The notes: generated by a model not told the origin, from the letters alone. Positions 50,411-60,060 are shown, counted from the first letter of the stretch. The stretch: 64,000 bases of DNA from Bacteroides sp. GM023 (GCF_014750685.1 NZ_JAAXGE010000006.1:124001-188000); one strand, 5' to 3'. Program-made: numbers and translations.

Positions 50411-50569
50411 GTCATGTACTTATATCTCTGCCTTTCGCTTTATAGTAAATACACGCAAAAAGCATAGAGTCCTACATGAGAATAAGATTTTTAACGTATT
50501 TTCTCTAGTTTAAAGATAAAAAGGTTTTTCCGGCAAGAGCTTTCAGGCACTAATTCGTACCAACCACTC

Positions 50570-51661
50570 TTACTTCAAATCTTCAAAATAAGTATCGAGC
50601 AAACTCTTGGCAGCGATAAACGAAGTCAAGTTACCACTCAACACCTGGCGTTCCTTTTCCTGAAGCATCGCTTCAATCTTCGGATTGTGATAGAAACTGT
50701 CGCGCAACCTCTCATTGATGCTTTCATACATCCAGTATTTGCTCTGCTCGTTACGACGATATTCAAAATAACCGTTCGCCTTCACGAAGTCCATATATGC
50801 GTAGACCATGTCCCACACTTCCTTGACACCTAAATTATAAAAGCCGGAATACGTCAGCACCTGCGGCGTCCATCCCGATTCGGGTGCAGGAAACAGATGC
50901 AGTGCACTGCGGAATTGCGTAGCCGCCAACTTGGCACGTTCCAAATTATCGCCATCCGCCTTGTTAATCACAATGCCATCCGCCATTTCCATAATACCGC
51001 GCTTGATACCCTGCAATTCATCCCCCGTTCCCGACAGTTGAATCAACAGGAAGAAATCGACCATAGAATGAACAGCCGTTTCGCTCTGTCCCACTCCGAC
51101 GGTTTCCACAAAAATCTTATCGAATCCCGCAGCCTCACAAAGAATAATCGTCTCACGCGTCTTGCGTGCCACGCCGCCCAGCGAACCCGCCGACGGGCTA
51201 GGGCGTATAAATGACTTAGGATGTACAGAAAGCTGCTCCATGCGGGTCTTATCTCCCAGGATACTCCCTTTACTGCGCTCACTACTCGGGTCGATAGCCA
51301 ATACAGCCAGCTTCCCCCCTTTTTCGAGCACATGCAAGCCGAACACATCAATCGAAGTACTCTTTCCCGCACCGGGAACACCACTGATACCCACCCGGAT
51401 AGAATCTCCCGAATAAGGCAGGCACTTCTCTATCACTTCCTGGGCAACAGCCTGATGTTCAGGCTTCACGCTTTCTACCAATGTCACGGCCTGACTCAAT
51501 ATAGTGACATCGCCTTTTGTAATACCCTCTACAAACTCAGCTACCGAAAGTTGACGTTTCTTAGGTTTCCGTTTCAAGTAAGGATTCACAGACGAAGGTT
51601 GCTCGATGCCTTTGTTGACAACGAGACCTTTATATTCTCCACTATTTTCAGGATGTTCCAT
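50570..51661 (-). CDS. meaB: Methylmalonyl-CoA mutase-associated GTPase MeaB
   Basis: This 363-residue G3E-type GTPase of the MeaB/ArgK family has a P-loop VGISGVPGAGKSTSIDVF near residues 90-107, VLAIDPSSERSKGSILGDKTRM, ETVGVGQSE and VINKADGDN. It acts as a chaperone that protects and reloads the B12-dependent methylmalonyl-CoA mutase, which in Bacteroides drives propionate production from succinate. The mutase genes are not in this window. It is 12 bp downstream of the DUF1573 gene on the same strand. Confidence 0.94.
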   Translation of the reverse strand: MEHPENSGEYKGLVVNKGIEQPSSVNPYLKRKPKKRQLSVAEFVEGITKGDVTILSQAVTLVESVKPEHQAVAQEVIEKCLPYSGDSIRVGISGVPGAGKSTSIDVFGLHVLEKGGKLAVLAIDPSSERSKGSILGDKTRMEQLSVHPKSFIRPSPSAGSLGGVARKTRETIILCEAAGFDKIFVETVGVGQSETAVHSMVDFFLLIQLSGTGDELQGIKRGIMEMADGIVINKADGDNLERAKLAATQFRSALHLFPAPESGWTPQVLTYSGFYNLGVKEVWDMVYAYMDFVKANGYFEYRRNEQSKYWMYESINERLRDSFYHNPKIEAMLQEKERQVLSGNLTSFIAAKSLLDTYFEDLK

Positions 51662-51673
51662 GACAAATAAGAT

Positions 51674-52741
51674 TTAGCGTTTGATATTGATTTCGACTTT
51701 CGGGCGCATCGGGTCGTTCGTTATCATCAAAATACGTAAATGATGTTTCTTATTACCCACATCACGCTTGCGAATAGTCACTTTCAATTTCGTCATTCCA
51801 TCCGGCGGAAGCACCGTTTTCTTCAGGCTTACCCCTACCGATGAATTGAATACCTGCAATTTGCTGATAACCAACGGAGTCTTGCCTGCGTTAGCAATCA
51901 ATATTTCATAGCTTGCCTTATTCTTCTTGATTAACGGCACACTAAGGTCAATATCCGTTTCCGAGATACGTATGGCAGGAGCATTCAGCGAATCAGTAGC
52001 CGTCATACGTGAGAAATCGGGAAGAAGGATGGCCGAAACAGGGATTTCATTTTCTTCGCTCACCTTATCGCCTGAGAAGCGGGAAAGATAAACAGAAGTT
52101 TGCGTCAAACCGTAATCTTTCAACTGGCTGGCATCCAACGTCAGCTTGACAGTTCCCTTCTTGCCTTTCAGCAGGACTTTCGGTTCGGCTTCCATTTTAA
52201 GATAAGGGGGCAGATGCATCAATACCGGTTCATACGGACGGTCGGACAAGTTAGCTATATTGAAAGTGAATGAAGGCTGCTGGCCATGATATACATCAGG
52301 GAAAGCAAACTCGTCACGGTCCAGACGTATATTTCCGATAGTATAGGGAAGTATTTTTGTATAATCCTTAATTTCCTGCACTACCTCACCGGTAAACTTC
52401 AGATAAACCAGGTTTGGAGTAGCATTGCTGTATATGCCGACCGATTTTTCAAAACGTCCCAACGCCTTCGCGTCAAAGGAAGCTTTCACTGTTCCCTTCG
52501 CTCCCGGAGCAATCGGTTCCTTCGTCCAGTCGGCTACGGAGCAGGCACAGGAAGTAGTGACATTGGTAAGAACCAATGGCTGGTTACCCGTATTAGTGAT
52601 TGTATATTCCACTGTCACCGGGCGTTTCCACTCTATTTGTCCAAAGTTATGCGTCTCTTTATTCGAAGAGATACGAGGTTGGGCAACGGCTGCCAAAGCG
52701 ACAGAAAGCAGAAAAAATATAGATAGTAAACTACGTTTCAT
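51674..52741 (-). CDS. DUF1573 domain-containing exported protein
   Basis: This 355-residue reading starts at ATG 52741 with a signal peptide (MKRSLLSIFFLLSVALAAVAQ). Two Ig-like DUF1573 domains follow. The first has NTGNQPLVLTNVTTSCACSVADW with the characteristic cysteine pair, and the second, degenerate one begins near residue 235. Upstream ATGs at 52750 and 52765 precede or overlap the -7 box TACATTTG (52765-52772), which favours 52741. Its role is unknown, and it is probably periplasmic. It may be co-transcribed with meaB. Confidence 0.85.
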   Translation of the reverse strand: MKRSLLSIFFLLSVALAAVAQPRISSNKETHNFGQIEWKRPVTVEYTITNTGNQPLVLTNVTTSCACSVADWTKEPIAPGAKGTVKASFDAKALGRFEKSVGIYSNATPNLVYLKFTGEVVQEIKDYTKILPYTIGNIRLDRDEFAFPDVYHGQQPSFTFNIANLSDRPYEPVLMHLPPYLKMEAEPKVLLKGKKGTVKLTLDASQLKDYGLTQTSVYLSRFSGDKVSEENEIPVSAILLPDFSRMTATDSLNAPAIRISETDIDLSVPLIKKNKASYEILIANAGKTPLVISKLQVFNSSVGVSLKKTVLPPDGMTKLKVTIRKRDVGNKKHHLRILMITNDPMRPKVEINIKR

Positions 52742-52764
52742 GCGATACATTTTATTTTGGTGCA

Positions 52765-52772
52765 CAAATGTA
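52765..52772 (-). promoter_or_regulatory. -7 box for the DUF1573-meaB unit
   Basis: The minus strand reads TACATTTG, matching TAnnTTTG, 24 bp upstream of the chosen ATG 52741. Confidence 0.6.
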
Positions 52773-52810
52773 GCTGTTTTAGATGAGATATCGTATGGAT
52801 TGAAAGGATT

Positions 52811-52843
52811 ATTAACGGTGAACGTTGACCGTTCACCGTTAAT
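52811..52843. repeat. Perfect inverted repeat with 13-bp arms after the alpha-2-macroglobulin gene
   Basis: ATTAACGGTGAAC (52811-52823) and GTTCACCGTTAAT (52831-52843) are exact reverse complements across a 7-nt loop. It lies just past the 3' end of the alpha-2-macroglobulin gene and could be its terminator, although no strong T run follows on the minus strand. Confidence 0.85.
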
Positions 52844-52849
52844 AAATAA

Positions 52850-55800
52850 TTATTTCACTTCTACCGTCATCGAAGCAGAATGCGAAGCATATTCCGGTGC
52901 ATAAGCACATTGCATGGTTGCCAGCCCTGTTTCGTAAGTACCTGAGCGGCTCACACGGTAGCTGTATTCCAACACATATACCCCTTTTACAAGATGGTCG
53001 AAGAAGAAATTGGTGGAAGCATCCTTGATATCCACATAGTAGCCGATACCGTTGTTCCAGCGATAGCCGGAGATGCTGCCGATAGGTTCGAAGCAAGCGC
53101 CGCGCTGGTCTTTCAACTGTACAAAGTCCATCGGACGGTCTGCACGGATACTCAAGCGTGAAACGACCTTATCGCCCACCTGAAGCACTGTCTTCGACGT
53201 AATCGGTTGCAGTTGCGGAGTATTATCGACCATGCGTTCCACATACAACTGTTTCTGTACATTCAACTCACCGCCTTGTTGTTTCACATCACGAATGGGC
53301 GATTCATATTCCGCATACACAGCTCCCCAGGCAATGCCCGGATTTCTCTTTTCCACTTCAATCTTGCGGGCATCCACCACATCTTTCTGCGTGAACGAAC
53401 GCTTGATATATCCCAATCCCGGAACGGTAGTCTTGCTTGGCGTAACCGTTTCCAACACTTCATTGGCAATCACAATGCGTACATCGCCCTGATTATCGAG
53501 CAGATTGGTACCTTTCATCAGCAACGCATATACAGCGTCTGCCGTAGCTACCGGAGAATCCCATTGCTGCGTCTGCTTCTGCTTCAACAGCCAAAGTTTC
53601 ATCTCTTCCACCGTATCGTTATTGCCGCCAATCAGTTCCAACGCTTCCATCACATCTACATGAGCCTGCATCTGCATTCCGCCCCATGCGTAAGGATTCG
53701 CGTTGAAAGCGAAGAACATACCTTGTTCATCCGTTTTCGTCAGATGTTCTTTCAGCGAAGCGACAAACTCTTGCGCTTCCTTCTTATGTCCCGCCTTATC
53801 AAGCACGATGGCCGCAATAGCCTTGGTATTCATCGAAGCCGACGGAAGCAACTCTTTCACCTTGGAGAGATAATAAGCATACGCTGCTTTATTGGCCGCA
53901 GGAACCTGCTCGCCTGAAATAGCGATGATATACAAATATTGCAGGATACTGCCCGATACTCCTGTGAACTTCGTCCCCTTTTTCAGCTCTTTCAGAATAT
54001 TCTTATATTCTTCCAAAGCCGACTGATGCAGATAGGTCAACGCCTTCGTCTGCAAAGTGAGCGCAGTTCCGCTCAACTTCTCACCAGTCAACAGCGCAAG
54101 ACGGGCATTCAATTCCGCGATATAAGCGGTAACATAATTACTACCGTTCATTCCCTTATACCATGACCACGCACCGCTTGAATTTTGCAATTCCTGCAAT
54201 CTTGTCAAGGCAGCGATATTATTGCTGCGGATATTATTCAAATCGAACAACGTGGCAATCCGCTCTTTTTGCTGTTCTTCGGTCTGTGCTTCAAGCACCC
54301 ACGGAGATTCGGACAACAAGATATTCTTTACTTCCTGATTCTTTTGCAAGTTGCTCAGGAACGTTTCCTTTGTACCACCCTGAAGTTTCCAGCTATCGAA
54401 TACCGCCTTGATGCGTGGCTGACTGTTCATTATAAATGAAGCCAGTGTATTCGCATAATAAGCAGTAGCCCAGGAAATAGCATTATTATTCACCGGAAGG
54501 CTCAAAGAAGGTAATGCCTGAATAGCATACCAAGCAGGATTTCCGGTAAATTCAATCGTCAATTTACGGTCTGTTGCCGTTTTGCTATGTTGGTTGAACA
54601 GGCTGTCGAGGGAGAACGTACGGGTTTCTTCTCCACGTACAGGCATCGGAAGTGTCTCTACCAAATGCTCCTTATCACTCAGCACCGGAAGAAGCTGTTG
54701 TTCTCCGTCGCTGAACGTGCCGCTATCGGCTATCATCCGGCAACCCAGTACTTCGTATTTATCACTTACGGTAAACATGAAATTCACACCCACCGTCTTT
54801 CCGGCAGCTATCGAGAATTTCTGCTTTTGTGTGCTGATAACCTTTTCCGTTATCGGGTCGAACAGAGTCATGCTGACTGTTCCTGCTTGCGGCTTGCCTG
54901 TCATATTAGAGATAGAAGCAGCAATCGAAGTCTTATCACCCACACGTACGAAGCGCGGCAGATTAGGAGTCAACATAAATTCCTTGCTCGTAGTGGCTTC
55001 ACCGTCCAATGTACCCATCAACATTCCCTTTGTATGAGAATATCCGCGGAAGTTCCAACGTGTCAGGCTTTCGGGCATGGTGAAGGAGAAGGAGATTTCT
55101 CCCTGCTCGTTCGTACGAAGCTGCGGATAGAAGAATGCTGTTTCGGCAAGATTCGTACGCAGGTCGGCAGGCGCTTCGGGAAGAATCTCTTCTTCTTCCA
55201 CGTCTGCCTTTTCCTGTGATTTCCCTAGCATTCCAGTCTGTCCCCAACCGGCAGTAAACTCAACGTCATTCGCTGTATCGGCAGCCATAGCAGGTGCAAA
55301 TTTTGCTTGCTTTGCACTCCGGCTAGCCATTCCACGTATCATTATTCCCGGAGCTGACGCACCATATATACCATTTATTGCCGATTCATCCATTACAGCA
55401 AGTATTTCATCTACATCAAAATTCGGTCCTATGACAAATCGGTCATACATCATCAGCGGCACTTTAAGCGCCTTATTATTCCACCAATAATTAAATGAAT
55501 TATTTCCGGCATACCCGCTCATCCAATTGGAATAAGGAAGTATCTGATTATAATAAACCTGGAAATTCTGACGACGGTTCCATATCTTATCCAACGAAGC
55601 ATCATACATCGTTGCCAACATTTCCGCATTGGCAACTTGTCCCTGCGGCGTCTTAATCGTCAATTTCCATTCTTCCTTCTGTCCCGGACGCAATTTATCA
55701 CGGAACACTTCCCACTTCATCGCCAGCGTCTTGTCCGGCAACCGCTTCTTCACCTGAACTTGTTCCTGATAAACTTGTCCGTCTCTTACCATGCAGAAGT

Positions 55801-58603
55801 TCACAAAGATGCCGTCGCCATAACTTTCCTGATACGGATAGGTAAAGCGCATAATCGTATCAGACAAATTCAGTGCCTTGCTTTCCAACAGCTTATCACC
55901 GCAGAACACGTTCATCATCACATAAGCATCCTTTTCCGAAGTTCCGAAACAGAACACCGCCGGATGCGCAGCATCAAATTCTGTATTCGGTGCATAGAAC
56001 CATACGGTAGACTGCACAGGCGGATGTTTATCTTCCCGTGAGAAAAGAACCGTGTTAGCCTCTGCCGTCACTTCCTTTCCCTGATTATCTTTCACCGATG
56101 CTTTCAGCACATAAGCTCCCGACGGAATATTCTTCCAGTCAAGCGTCATTTCCTCATTGGAAGTAAATGCTCCCGTAGCTACCGGAGTTTCACTCGATAC
56201 CTTGAAATCCTTTTCATTCGCAGGATACAACGCATAGTTTCCTTTCACTTCCACAGGTTCTCCGTTCAGATTTTGCGCCTTAAACACAATACTGAACGGC
56301 TTATCCTTACAAGTTTTTTCCTTCAATTCCGTCTGCAAGACCAACGAACGACTGCCCGCCGAAATCACATCCGTAGACGATTGTGTCTCACCCGCCACAT
56401 TGGTAACAGTGGCTTCAACGGAATAACGGTAATAGACTTTATCATTATTCTTATAAGCGTCGCTCTCTTCCAGGCGAACCGGAATTGTAAATTCCCCATT
56501 CTCGTCGGCAGTCACTTCACCGGAAGCAATCTGCGTAGATTCAGAGATTCGCCAAAAACTGTAAGTAGAACGCTTTACCGTATATTTCACCGGAAGGTCT
56601 TGAAGTAACACGCCGCTATAAGATTGTATCTTACCCTTCACCTGCACTTCATCTCCGAGTTTATAACTTTCCGTTTGTTTCTCAAAAGTGATGTCGAATG
56701 TCGGACGTTTATAATCTTCCACACGAATACTTGTCCTGCCCTCTCCCGCCGTCAAAGAAAACATACCGTTCAGGCAAGCCGAAGGCAATGCAAAATCAGC
56801 GGTAAATGAACCAAATTCATTGGTACGTACCGATTTTTGCCCCACTTCCTGATTGTTTGCATCCAACAAAACCACCGTGTAGTTCTTGTTCGGAAGCACA
56901 TTGGCAGTATCCGATTTTTGCGTATAAGCAATACCTTTCACATATACTGTCTGACCGGGACGATACAAGGAACGGTCGGTCAGCAGTGTCATGCTTTCAG
57001 TCGCCTTATTTTCATCACCGTAATATCCGAAACTTCCGCCGTAAATGCCTTGTTTCGGCATAGCTGTATCCGTCCCTTTCGATGCTTTCAGAAAGCGGTA
57101 TTCGGATTTCCAGGGGAATACGACTTTACCATTTTCTCCGGTCGTGAACTCCTGCAACACTTTTTCGTCATTACTATACAACGTAACTTTCGCATTCGGT
57201 ATAGGATGCCCGGTCTGTCCGTCCAGCGTTGCCACTTCATATTGTTTTTCAGGCAGACGGCACGTCAGCACTTTGAAACGTGTCACGTCAAAGAAGCTCT
57301 CGCTATCCCTCTTGGCACGAATATCGGGCACGATGCGCATCACATAAGAGCCTAAGTCGGGAGATTTGAAAGTGAATACCGTATCTTGCGAGCGGTAGTC
57401 CTTCGGACGAAAAACCGAATAATGTTGTTCTTTGACCAGTTTTTTCGCCTGATACAACCGCACGGTGAAACCATCCAGATTCTTATGTGAAACATTCAAC
57501 TTTATTTCTTCATTTGGGAAAGCCTGTCTTGCCGCCGCGACATTTAAGTAAGGTGCCAAAACATCCTCGCGAAGATTCTTCAGCGCATTTATCCTGCGAT
57601 AATTCGGATAAAGGCGAATTGCTTCATCACAAAGTTGCAAGGCATTGACTTGCTGTTGTTTTTGAATGGCATAGCGGGCTTGCGCCAAATAGACTTCAGC
57701 AGTGACGGGTTCTGACGCAAACTTACTTTTCAGTGTATTCAACGCAGTCAGAAACGTATCTTCCGCCAATCCCAAAAGTCCTTCCTGTGCTTGGAAAGGT
57801 ACGATACTTCTATCTGCATTGCGTCTCCATTCCAAATAATTGAGCGCAGTCAGTATATACCCTTCTTTCAGGTCGGCAACTTTATAAGCGGCAATCATGC
57901 TTCCGTAGATATTTATTATATCCTGCTTCACAGGGGAAGGCGTGGTAGCATTGAAACCGTTGTCGCGCGCCAGTCTTTCTATCTTATTCAGCGCCTTTAT
58001 GGCACGGAAAGCCAGCAGATTATACATATCATGGTGATAGTATTCACTTGCTTCGCCCAGTTCTACAAAAGGAATATAAGTACGCGAGGAAGTTTTGAGC
58101 AGCAGTACCGAGTCCGCCAAGGCTTCTTTTACATTTGTCCGTACTTTCTCAACGAACATATTTGCTGTCCATTCACGCATATCGGCGGAAGGGTTTTCCC
58201 CTACGATTTCTGTTCTTTGCCGGAGTTGCCACTGATTTTGGGCAGCGTAGTCAGCATAGATTCCTGCTATCAAAGAGTGTAATATAGCACGGTCCATGGG
58301 TTTGTCCGTCTGCTTTGCCCATTGTTCCAAGCCTTTCAGACCGACATAAAAACTATCAGGTGTCAGTGCTTCCTGATTCTTCATCCGCCACATGTATGCT
58401 TTTAGCATCTGTGCGGAATTTTTCTCTTTCTCTCCCTTCTGATAAATCTCATCAGTCAGTTTTATTACCGTTTTAGGCAAGCTCTTCTTTTCCGCCTGCT
58501 CTACATCTTTCCATAATTTGTCGAAAGTTTGTGCTTGCGCTGCCGGAATCACTCCCAGCCATAACAGCACCATCATACAAATCTGTCTTACTTTCATAAT
58601 CAC
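52850..58603 (-). CDS. Alpha-2-macroglobulin-family protein without the thioester motif
   Basis: The 1917-residue exported protein begins with a signal peptide (cleavage near QAQ at residue 25) and a helical, TPR-like N-terminal third. Macroglobulin domains follow, including MG2 (LLTDRSLYRPGQTVYVKGIAY, broken by its length), a bait-like region and the A2M domain (ETAFFYPQLRTNEQGEISFSF). A C-terminal terpenoid-cyclase-type alpha-toroid follows. In YfaS/YfhM-type proteins a CxEQ thioester follows the A2M domain; here the corresponding segment reads LPVNNNAISWATAYY near residue 1370, with no Cys-x-Glu-Gln. So it is unlikely to trap proteases by covalent capture. It has no pbpC neighbour. Confidence 0.88.
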   Translation of the reverse strand: MIMKVRQICMMVLLWLGVIPAAQAQTFDKLWKDVEQAEKKSLPKTVIKLTDEIYQKGEKEKNSAQMLKAYMWRMKNQEALTPDSFYVGLKGLEQWAKQTDKPMDRAILHSLIAGIYADYAAQNQWQLRQRTEIVGENPSADMREWTANMFVEKVRTNVKEALADSVLLLKTSSRTYIPFVELGEASEYYHHDMYNLLAFRAIKALNKIERLARDNGFNATTPSPVKQDIINIYGSMIAAYKVADLKEGYILTALNYLEWRRNADRSIVPFQAQEGLLGLAEDTFLTALNTLKSKFASEPVTAEVYLAQARYAIQKQQQVNALQLCDEAIRLYPNYRRINALKNLREDVLAPYLNVAAARQAFPNEEIKLNVSHKNLDGFTVRLYQAKKLVKEQHYSVFRPKDYRSQDTVFTFKSPDLGSYVMRIVPDIRAKRDSESFFDVTRFKVLTCRLPEKQYEVATLDGQTGHPIPNAKVTLYSNDEKVLQEFTTGENGKVVFPWKSEYRFLKASKGTDTAMPKQGIYGGSFGYYGDENKATESMTLLTDRSLYRPGQTVYVKGIAYTQKSDTANVLPNKNYTVVLLDANNQEVGQKSVRTNEFGSFTADFALPSACLNGMFSLTAGEGRTSIRVEDYKRPTFDITFEKQTESYKLGDEVQVKGKIQSYSGVLLQDLPVKYTVKRSTYSFWRISESTQIASGEVTADENGEFTIPVRLEESDAYKNNDKVYYRYSVEATVTNVAGETQSSTDVISAGSRSLVLQTELKEKTCKDKPFSIVFKAQNLNGEPVEVKGNYALYPANEKDFKVSSETPVATGAFTSNEEMTLDWKNIPSGAYVLKASVKDNQGKEVTAEANTVLFSREDKHPPVQSTVWFYAPNTEFDAAHPAVFCFGTSEKDAYVMMNVFCGDKLLESKALNLSDTIMRFTYPYQESYGDGIFVNFCMVRDGQVYQEQVQVKKRLPDKTLAMKWEVFRDKLRPGQKEEWKLTIKTPQGQVANAEMLATMYDASLDKIWNRRQNFQVYYNQILPYSNWMSGYAGNNSFNYWWNNKALKVPLMMYDRFVIGPNFDVDEILAVMDESAINGIYGASAPGIMIRGMASRSAKQAKFAPAMAADTANDVEFTAGWGQTGMLGKSQEKADVEEEEILPEAPADLRTNLAETAFFYPQLRTNEQGEISFSFTMPESLTRWNFRGYSHTKGMLMGTLDGEATTSKEFMLTPNLPRFVRVGDKTSIAASISNMTGKPQAGTVSMTLFDPITEKVISTQKQKFSIAAGKTVGVNFMFTVSDKYEVLGCRMIADSGTFSDGEQQLLPVLSDKEHLVETLPMPVRGEETRTFSLDSLFNQHSKTATDRKLTIEFTGNPAWYAIQALPSLSLPVNNNAISWATAYYANTLASFIMNSQPRIKAVFDSWKLQGGTKETFLSNLQKNQEVKNILLSESPWVLEAQTEEQQKERIATLFDLNNIRSNNIAALTRLQELQNSSGAWSWYKGMNGSNYVTAYIAELNARLALLTGEKLSGTALTLQTKALTYLHQSALEEYKNILKELKKGTKFTGVSGSILQYLYIIAISGEQVPAANKAAYAYYLSKVKELLPSASMNTKAIAAIVLDKAGHKKEAQEFVASLKEHLTKTDEQGMFFAFNANPYAWGGMQMQAHVDVMEALELIGGNNDTVEEMKLWLLKQKQTQQWDSPVATADAVYALLMKGTNLLDNQGDVRIVIANEVLETVTPSKTTVPGLGYIKRSFTQKDVVDARKIEVEKRNPGIAWGAVYAEYESPIRDVKQQGGELNVQKQLYVERMVDNTPQLQPITSKTVLQVGDKVVSRLSIRADRPMDFVQLKDQRGACFEPIGSISGYRWNNGIGYYVDIKDASTNFFFDHLVKGVYVLEYSYRVSRSGTYETGLATMQCAYAPEYASHSASMTVEVK

Positions 58604-59003
58604 TCTAGTTTAAGTTTGATAGTTGTCACATACTATAAACAACAAAGTAAGGAAATAAAGTTTAAAGATTTGTACTTTTTAGCTTAAAAAACTCTTTTCA
58701 GCATTTATTGATTCGACTCTGTATGATACAAAATCTGCTTCTTTTCAACTTACATAAGAATAAAATAAAAATAAAAAACTGTCACCTGTCACAGATTACC
58801 ACTTAATGCGCTGGCTATAAAGCAGTAATGACGTGACAGCAAGGGGTGACAGCACTGTGACAACAAAAATGCCGTCACACTCTCTCTCCCACAAAAAAAC
58901 AGAAGATAAGCAAAGTTAAAATTCTATCAATCGCCAATATATTTCCTGGCATCCCAAGTTACTAACTTTATATCTCCTGCATCTATGATTCGTTGCGTGC
59001 CTT

Positions 59004-59172
59004 GAAACAAATTGTCCCCCCACTTGGAACTACCAGTTCCATTACGCGAAACTCTAGTTTCACCGGTTTGAAACTGGAGTTTCATAGGCTTGAAACTTTA
59101 GTTTCATCAGCTTGGAACTATTTGTTTCAAGGCGTTGGAACTAGAGTTTCACACCGATGAAACTATGGTTCC
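59004..59172. repeat. Array B: eight 22-bp palindromic repeats (G[AG]AAC-N4-5-GTTTC)
   Basis: Cores start at 59004, 59026, 59048, 59070, 59092, 59114, 59137 and 59159, with spacing 22 bp except for one of 23. Representative cores are GAAACTCTAGTTTC, GAAACTGGAGTTTC and GGAACTACCAGTTCC. The compensating changes (GAAAC/GTTTC or GGAAC/GTTCC) keep most units palindromic. It is the same family as array A at 30717. Confidence 0.88.
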
Positions 59173-59232
59173 AAGGAATGGAAGCAATATAGAGTGCCTG
59201 ACTTGACTTCCTTAGGGGATATATTTAATATG

Positions 59233-59407
59233 ACAGTAAGATATAGTGGTTTTCCGATAGCGAAATAGAAGGATATTGTACTAGCAAGGCATAACAGTAT
59301 TGCAATAGCAAAAGATAGTGTCTTAAGATAGCAAAATATAATGCCATTAAGATAGCAGAACATAGTGTTGTTAGGATAGCAAAACATAGCGTTATTGTGA
59401 CAGCAAT
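59233..59407. repeat. Array C: eight 24-bp repeats (ATAGCAAAA...)
   Basis: Units start at 59233, 59257, 59281, 59305, 59328, 59352, 59376 and 59400, spaced 24 bp except for one of 23. The clearest copies begin ATAGCAAAA and hold ATAGTG or ATAATG and a TTAAG-like end. They run up to the right terminal arm, and the last units merge with it. A minus-strand ORF with eight-residue periodicity results from the 24-bp period and is not taken as a gene. Confidence 0.75.
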
Positions 59408-59604
59408 CCTTCTGTCACAGTGCCGTCACCCCTTGCTGTCACGTCATTACTATTTTACAATCAGTGCATTAAGTGGTAATCTGTGACAGATGACAGCAAA
59501 TTATCAAATATAAAACCTTGTGTAGTAAGTTTCGTCCAATATGAATTTATACAAAACTTCTTGCATTTCTTTCCTTATTTCCAATATATTTCAAATAAAT
59601 CATT

Positions 59605-59669
59605 TATCTTTGTCATACGCTTTCCGCTCATCAGCGTGATGAATAGGCAGAAAGCGGTTTTTATTTCTT
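59605..59669 (+). ncRNA. Candidate short hairpin RNA or terminated leader
   Basis: TATCTTTG (59605-59612) is a good -7 box. About 6 bp further, CGCTTTC (59618-59624) pairs with GAAAGCG (59650-59656), with an inner hairpin CGCT (59625-59628)/AGCG (59633-59636) and a T-rich run at 59658-59667. A transcript of about 45-50 nt is predicted. It could also be an attenuated leader of the gene at 60061, though that is 390 bp away. Confidence 0.45.
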
Positions 59670-60060
59670 AATGAAGTAAAAGTGTATTATCCTTCATTCT
59701 CTAAAATAGCAAATCTTAGCAAAGAAGGATGATACGGCAGATACTTCACGTGAACGGCTGTATATCAACATATCCGTAAGAGATGTGTTATATATAAACG
59801 ATTGACGTGAATGTCTGTCGATATCATTATCTTTTGCGAAGGTATTGCTAGCCTTGAGGATGGATAATGGTGCGACAGCATTCACGTCTTTCTTGTATCC
59901 GGTCGGTTTCATAAGCCGCAATATTCCCTAAATTGTCCCCACTCATCGGACGACAAGAAGTGTGAATGCTCGTTGTACTAATATAAATGAATAAAGCATT
60001 GATAGACAATTAGATGCATTATTCACCCTTATTGTATAACACATAAAAAAGCAAACATTT
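59670..60060. other. Intergenic stretch upstream of the small hypothetical gene
   Basis: I see no gene here that I can support. A 75-codon minus-strand frame (59694-59921) has no recognisable family. A few short CACGTGA/ACGTGAA-like words recur (near 59748, 59807 and 59881). No clear -7 box for the gene at 60061 was found. Confidence 0.5.

Larger units (their letters stand above)
58779..59496. mobile_element. 718-bp element with 101-bp inverted repeats enclosing two repeat arrays
   Basis: The arms at 58779-58879 and 59396-59496 are reverse complements at about 87 of 101 positions by hand alignment, with no gaps. Each arm contains several CTGTCAC/GTGACAG words. The inside holds the 22-bp and 24-bp arrays and no plausible gene. 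No transposase and no target-site duplication were identified, so the mobile-element call is tentative. A structured non-coding RNA or regulatory block is an alternative. Confidence 0.65.

Noticed and set aside
58987-59180. A CRISPR array reading of the 22-bp repeats
   Set aside because: The units are palindromic cores of 14-15 bp with 7-8-bp spacers, far too short for CRISPR spacers, and no cas genes are present.
59163-59387. Minus-strand ORF of 74 residues with an eight-residue pattern
   Set aside because: The pattern is the direct translation of the 24-bp array C. No start signals or homology are apparent.
58779-59496. A complete insertion sequence
   Set aside because: No transposase frame is encoded and no target duplication could be seen, so at most a non-autonomous element is supported.
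59694-59921. Minus-strand ORF of 75 residues upstream of the small hypothetical gene
   Set aside because: No family, no promoter and no good ribosome-binding site. I could not exclude a decayed gene.
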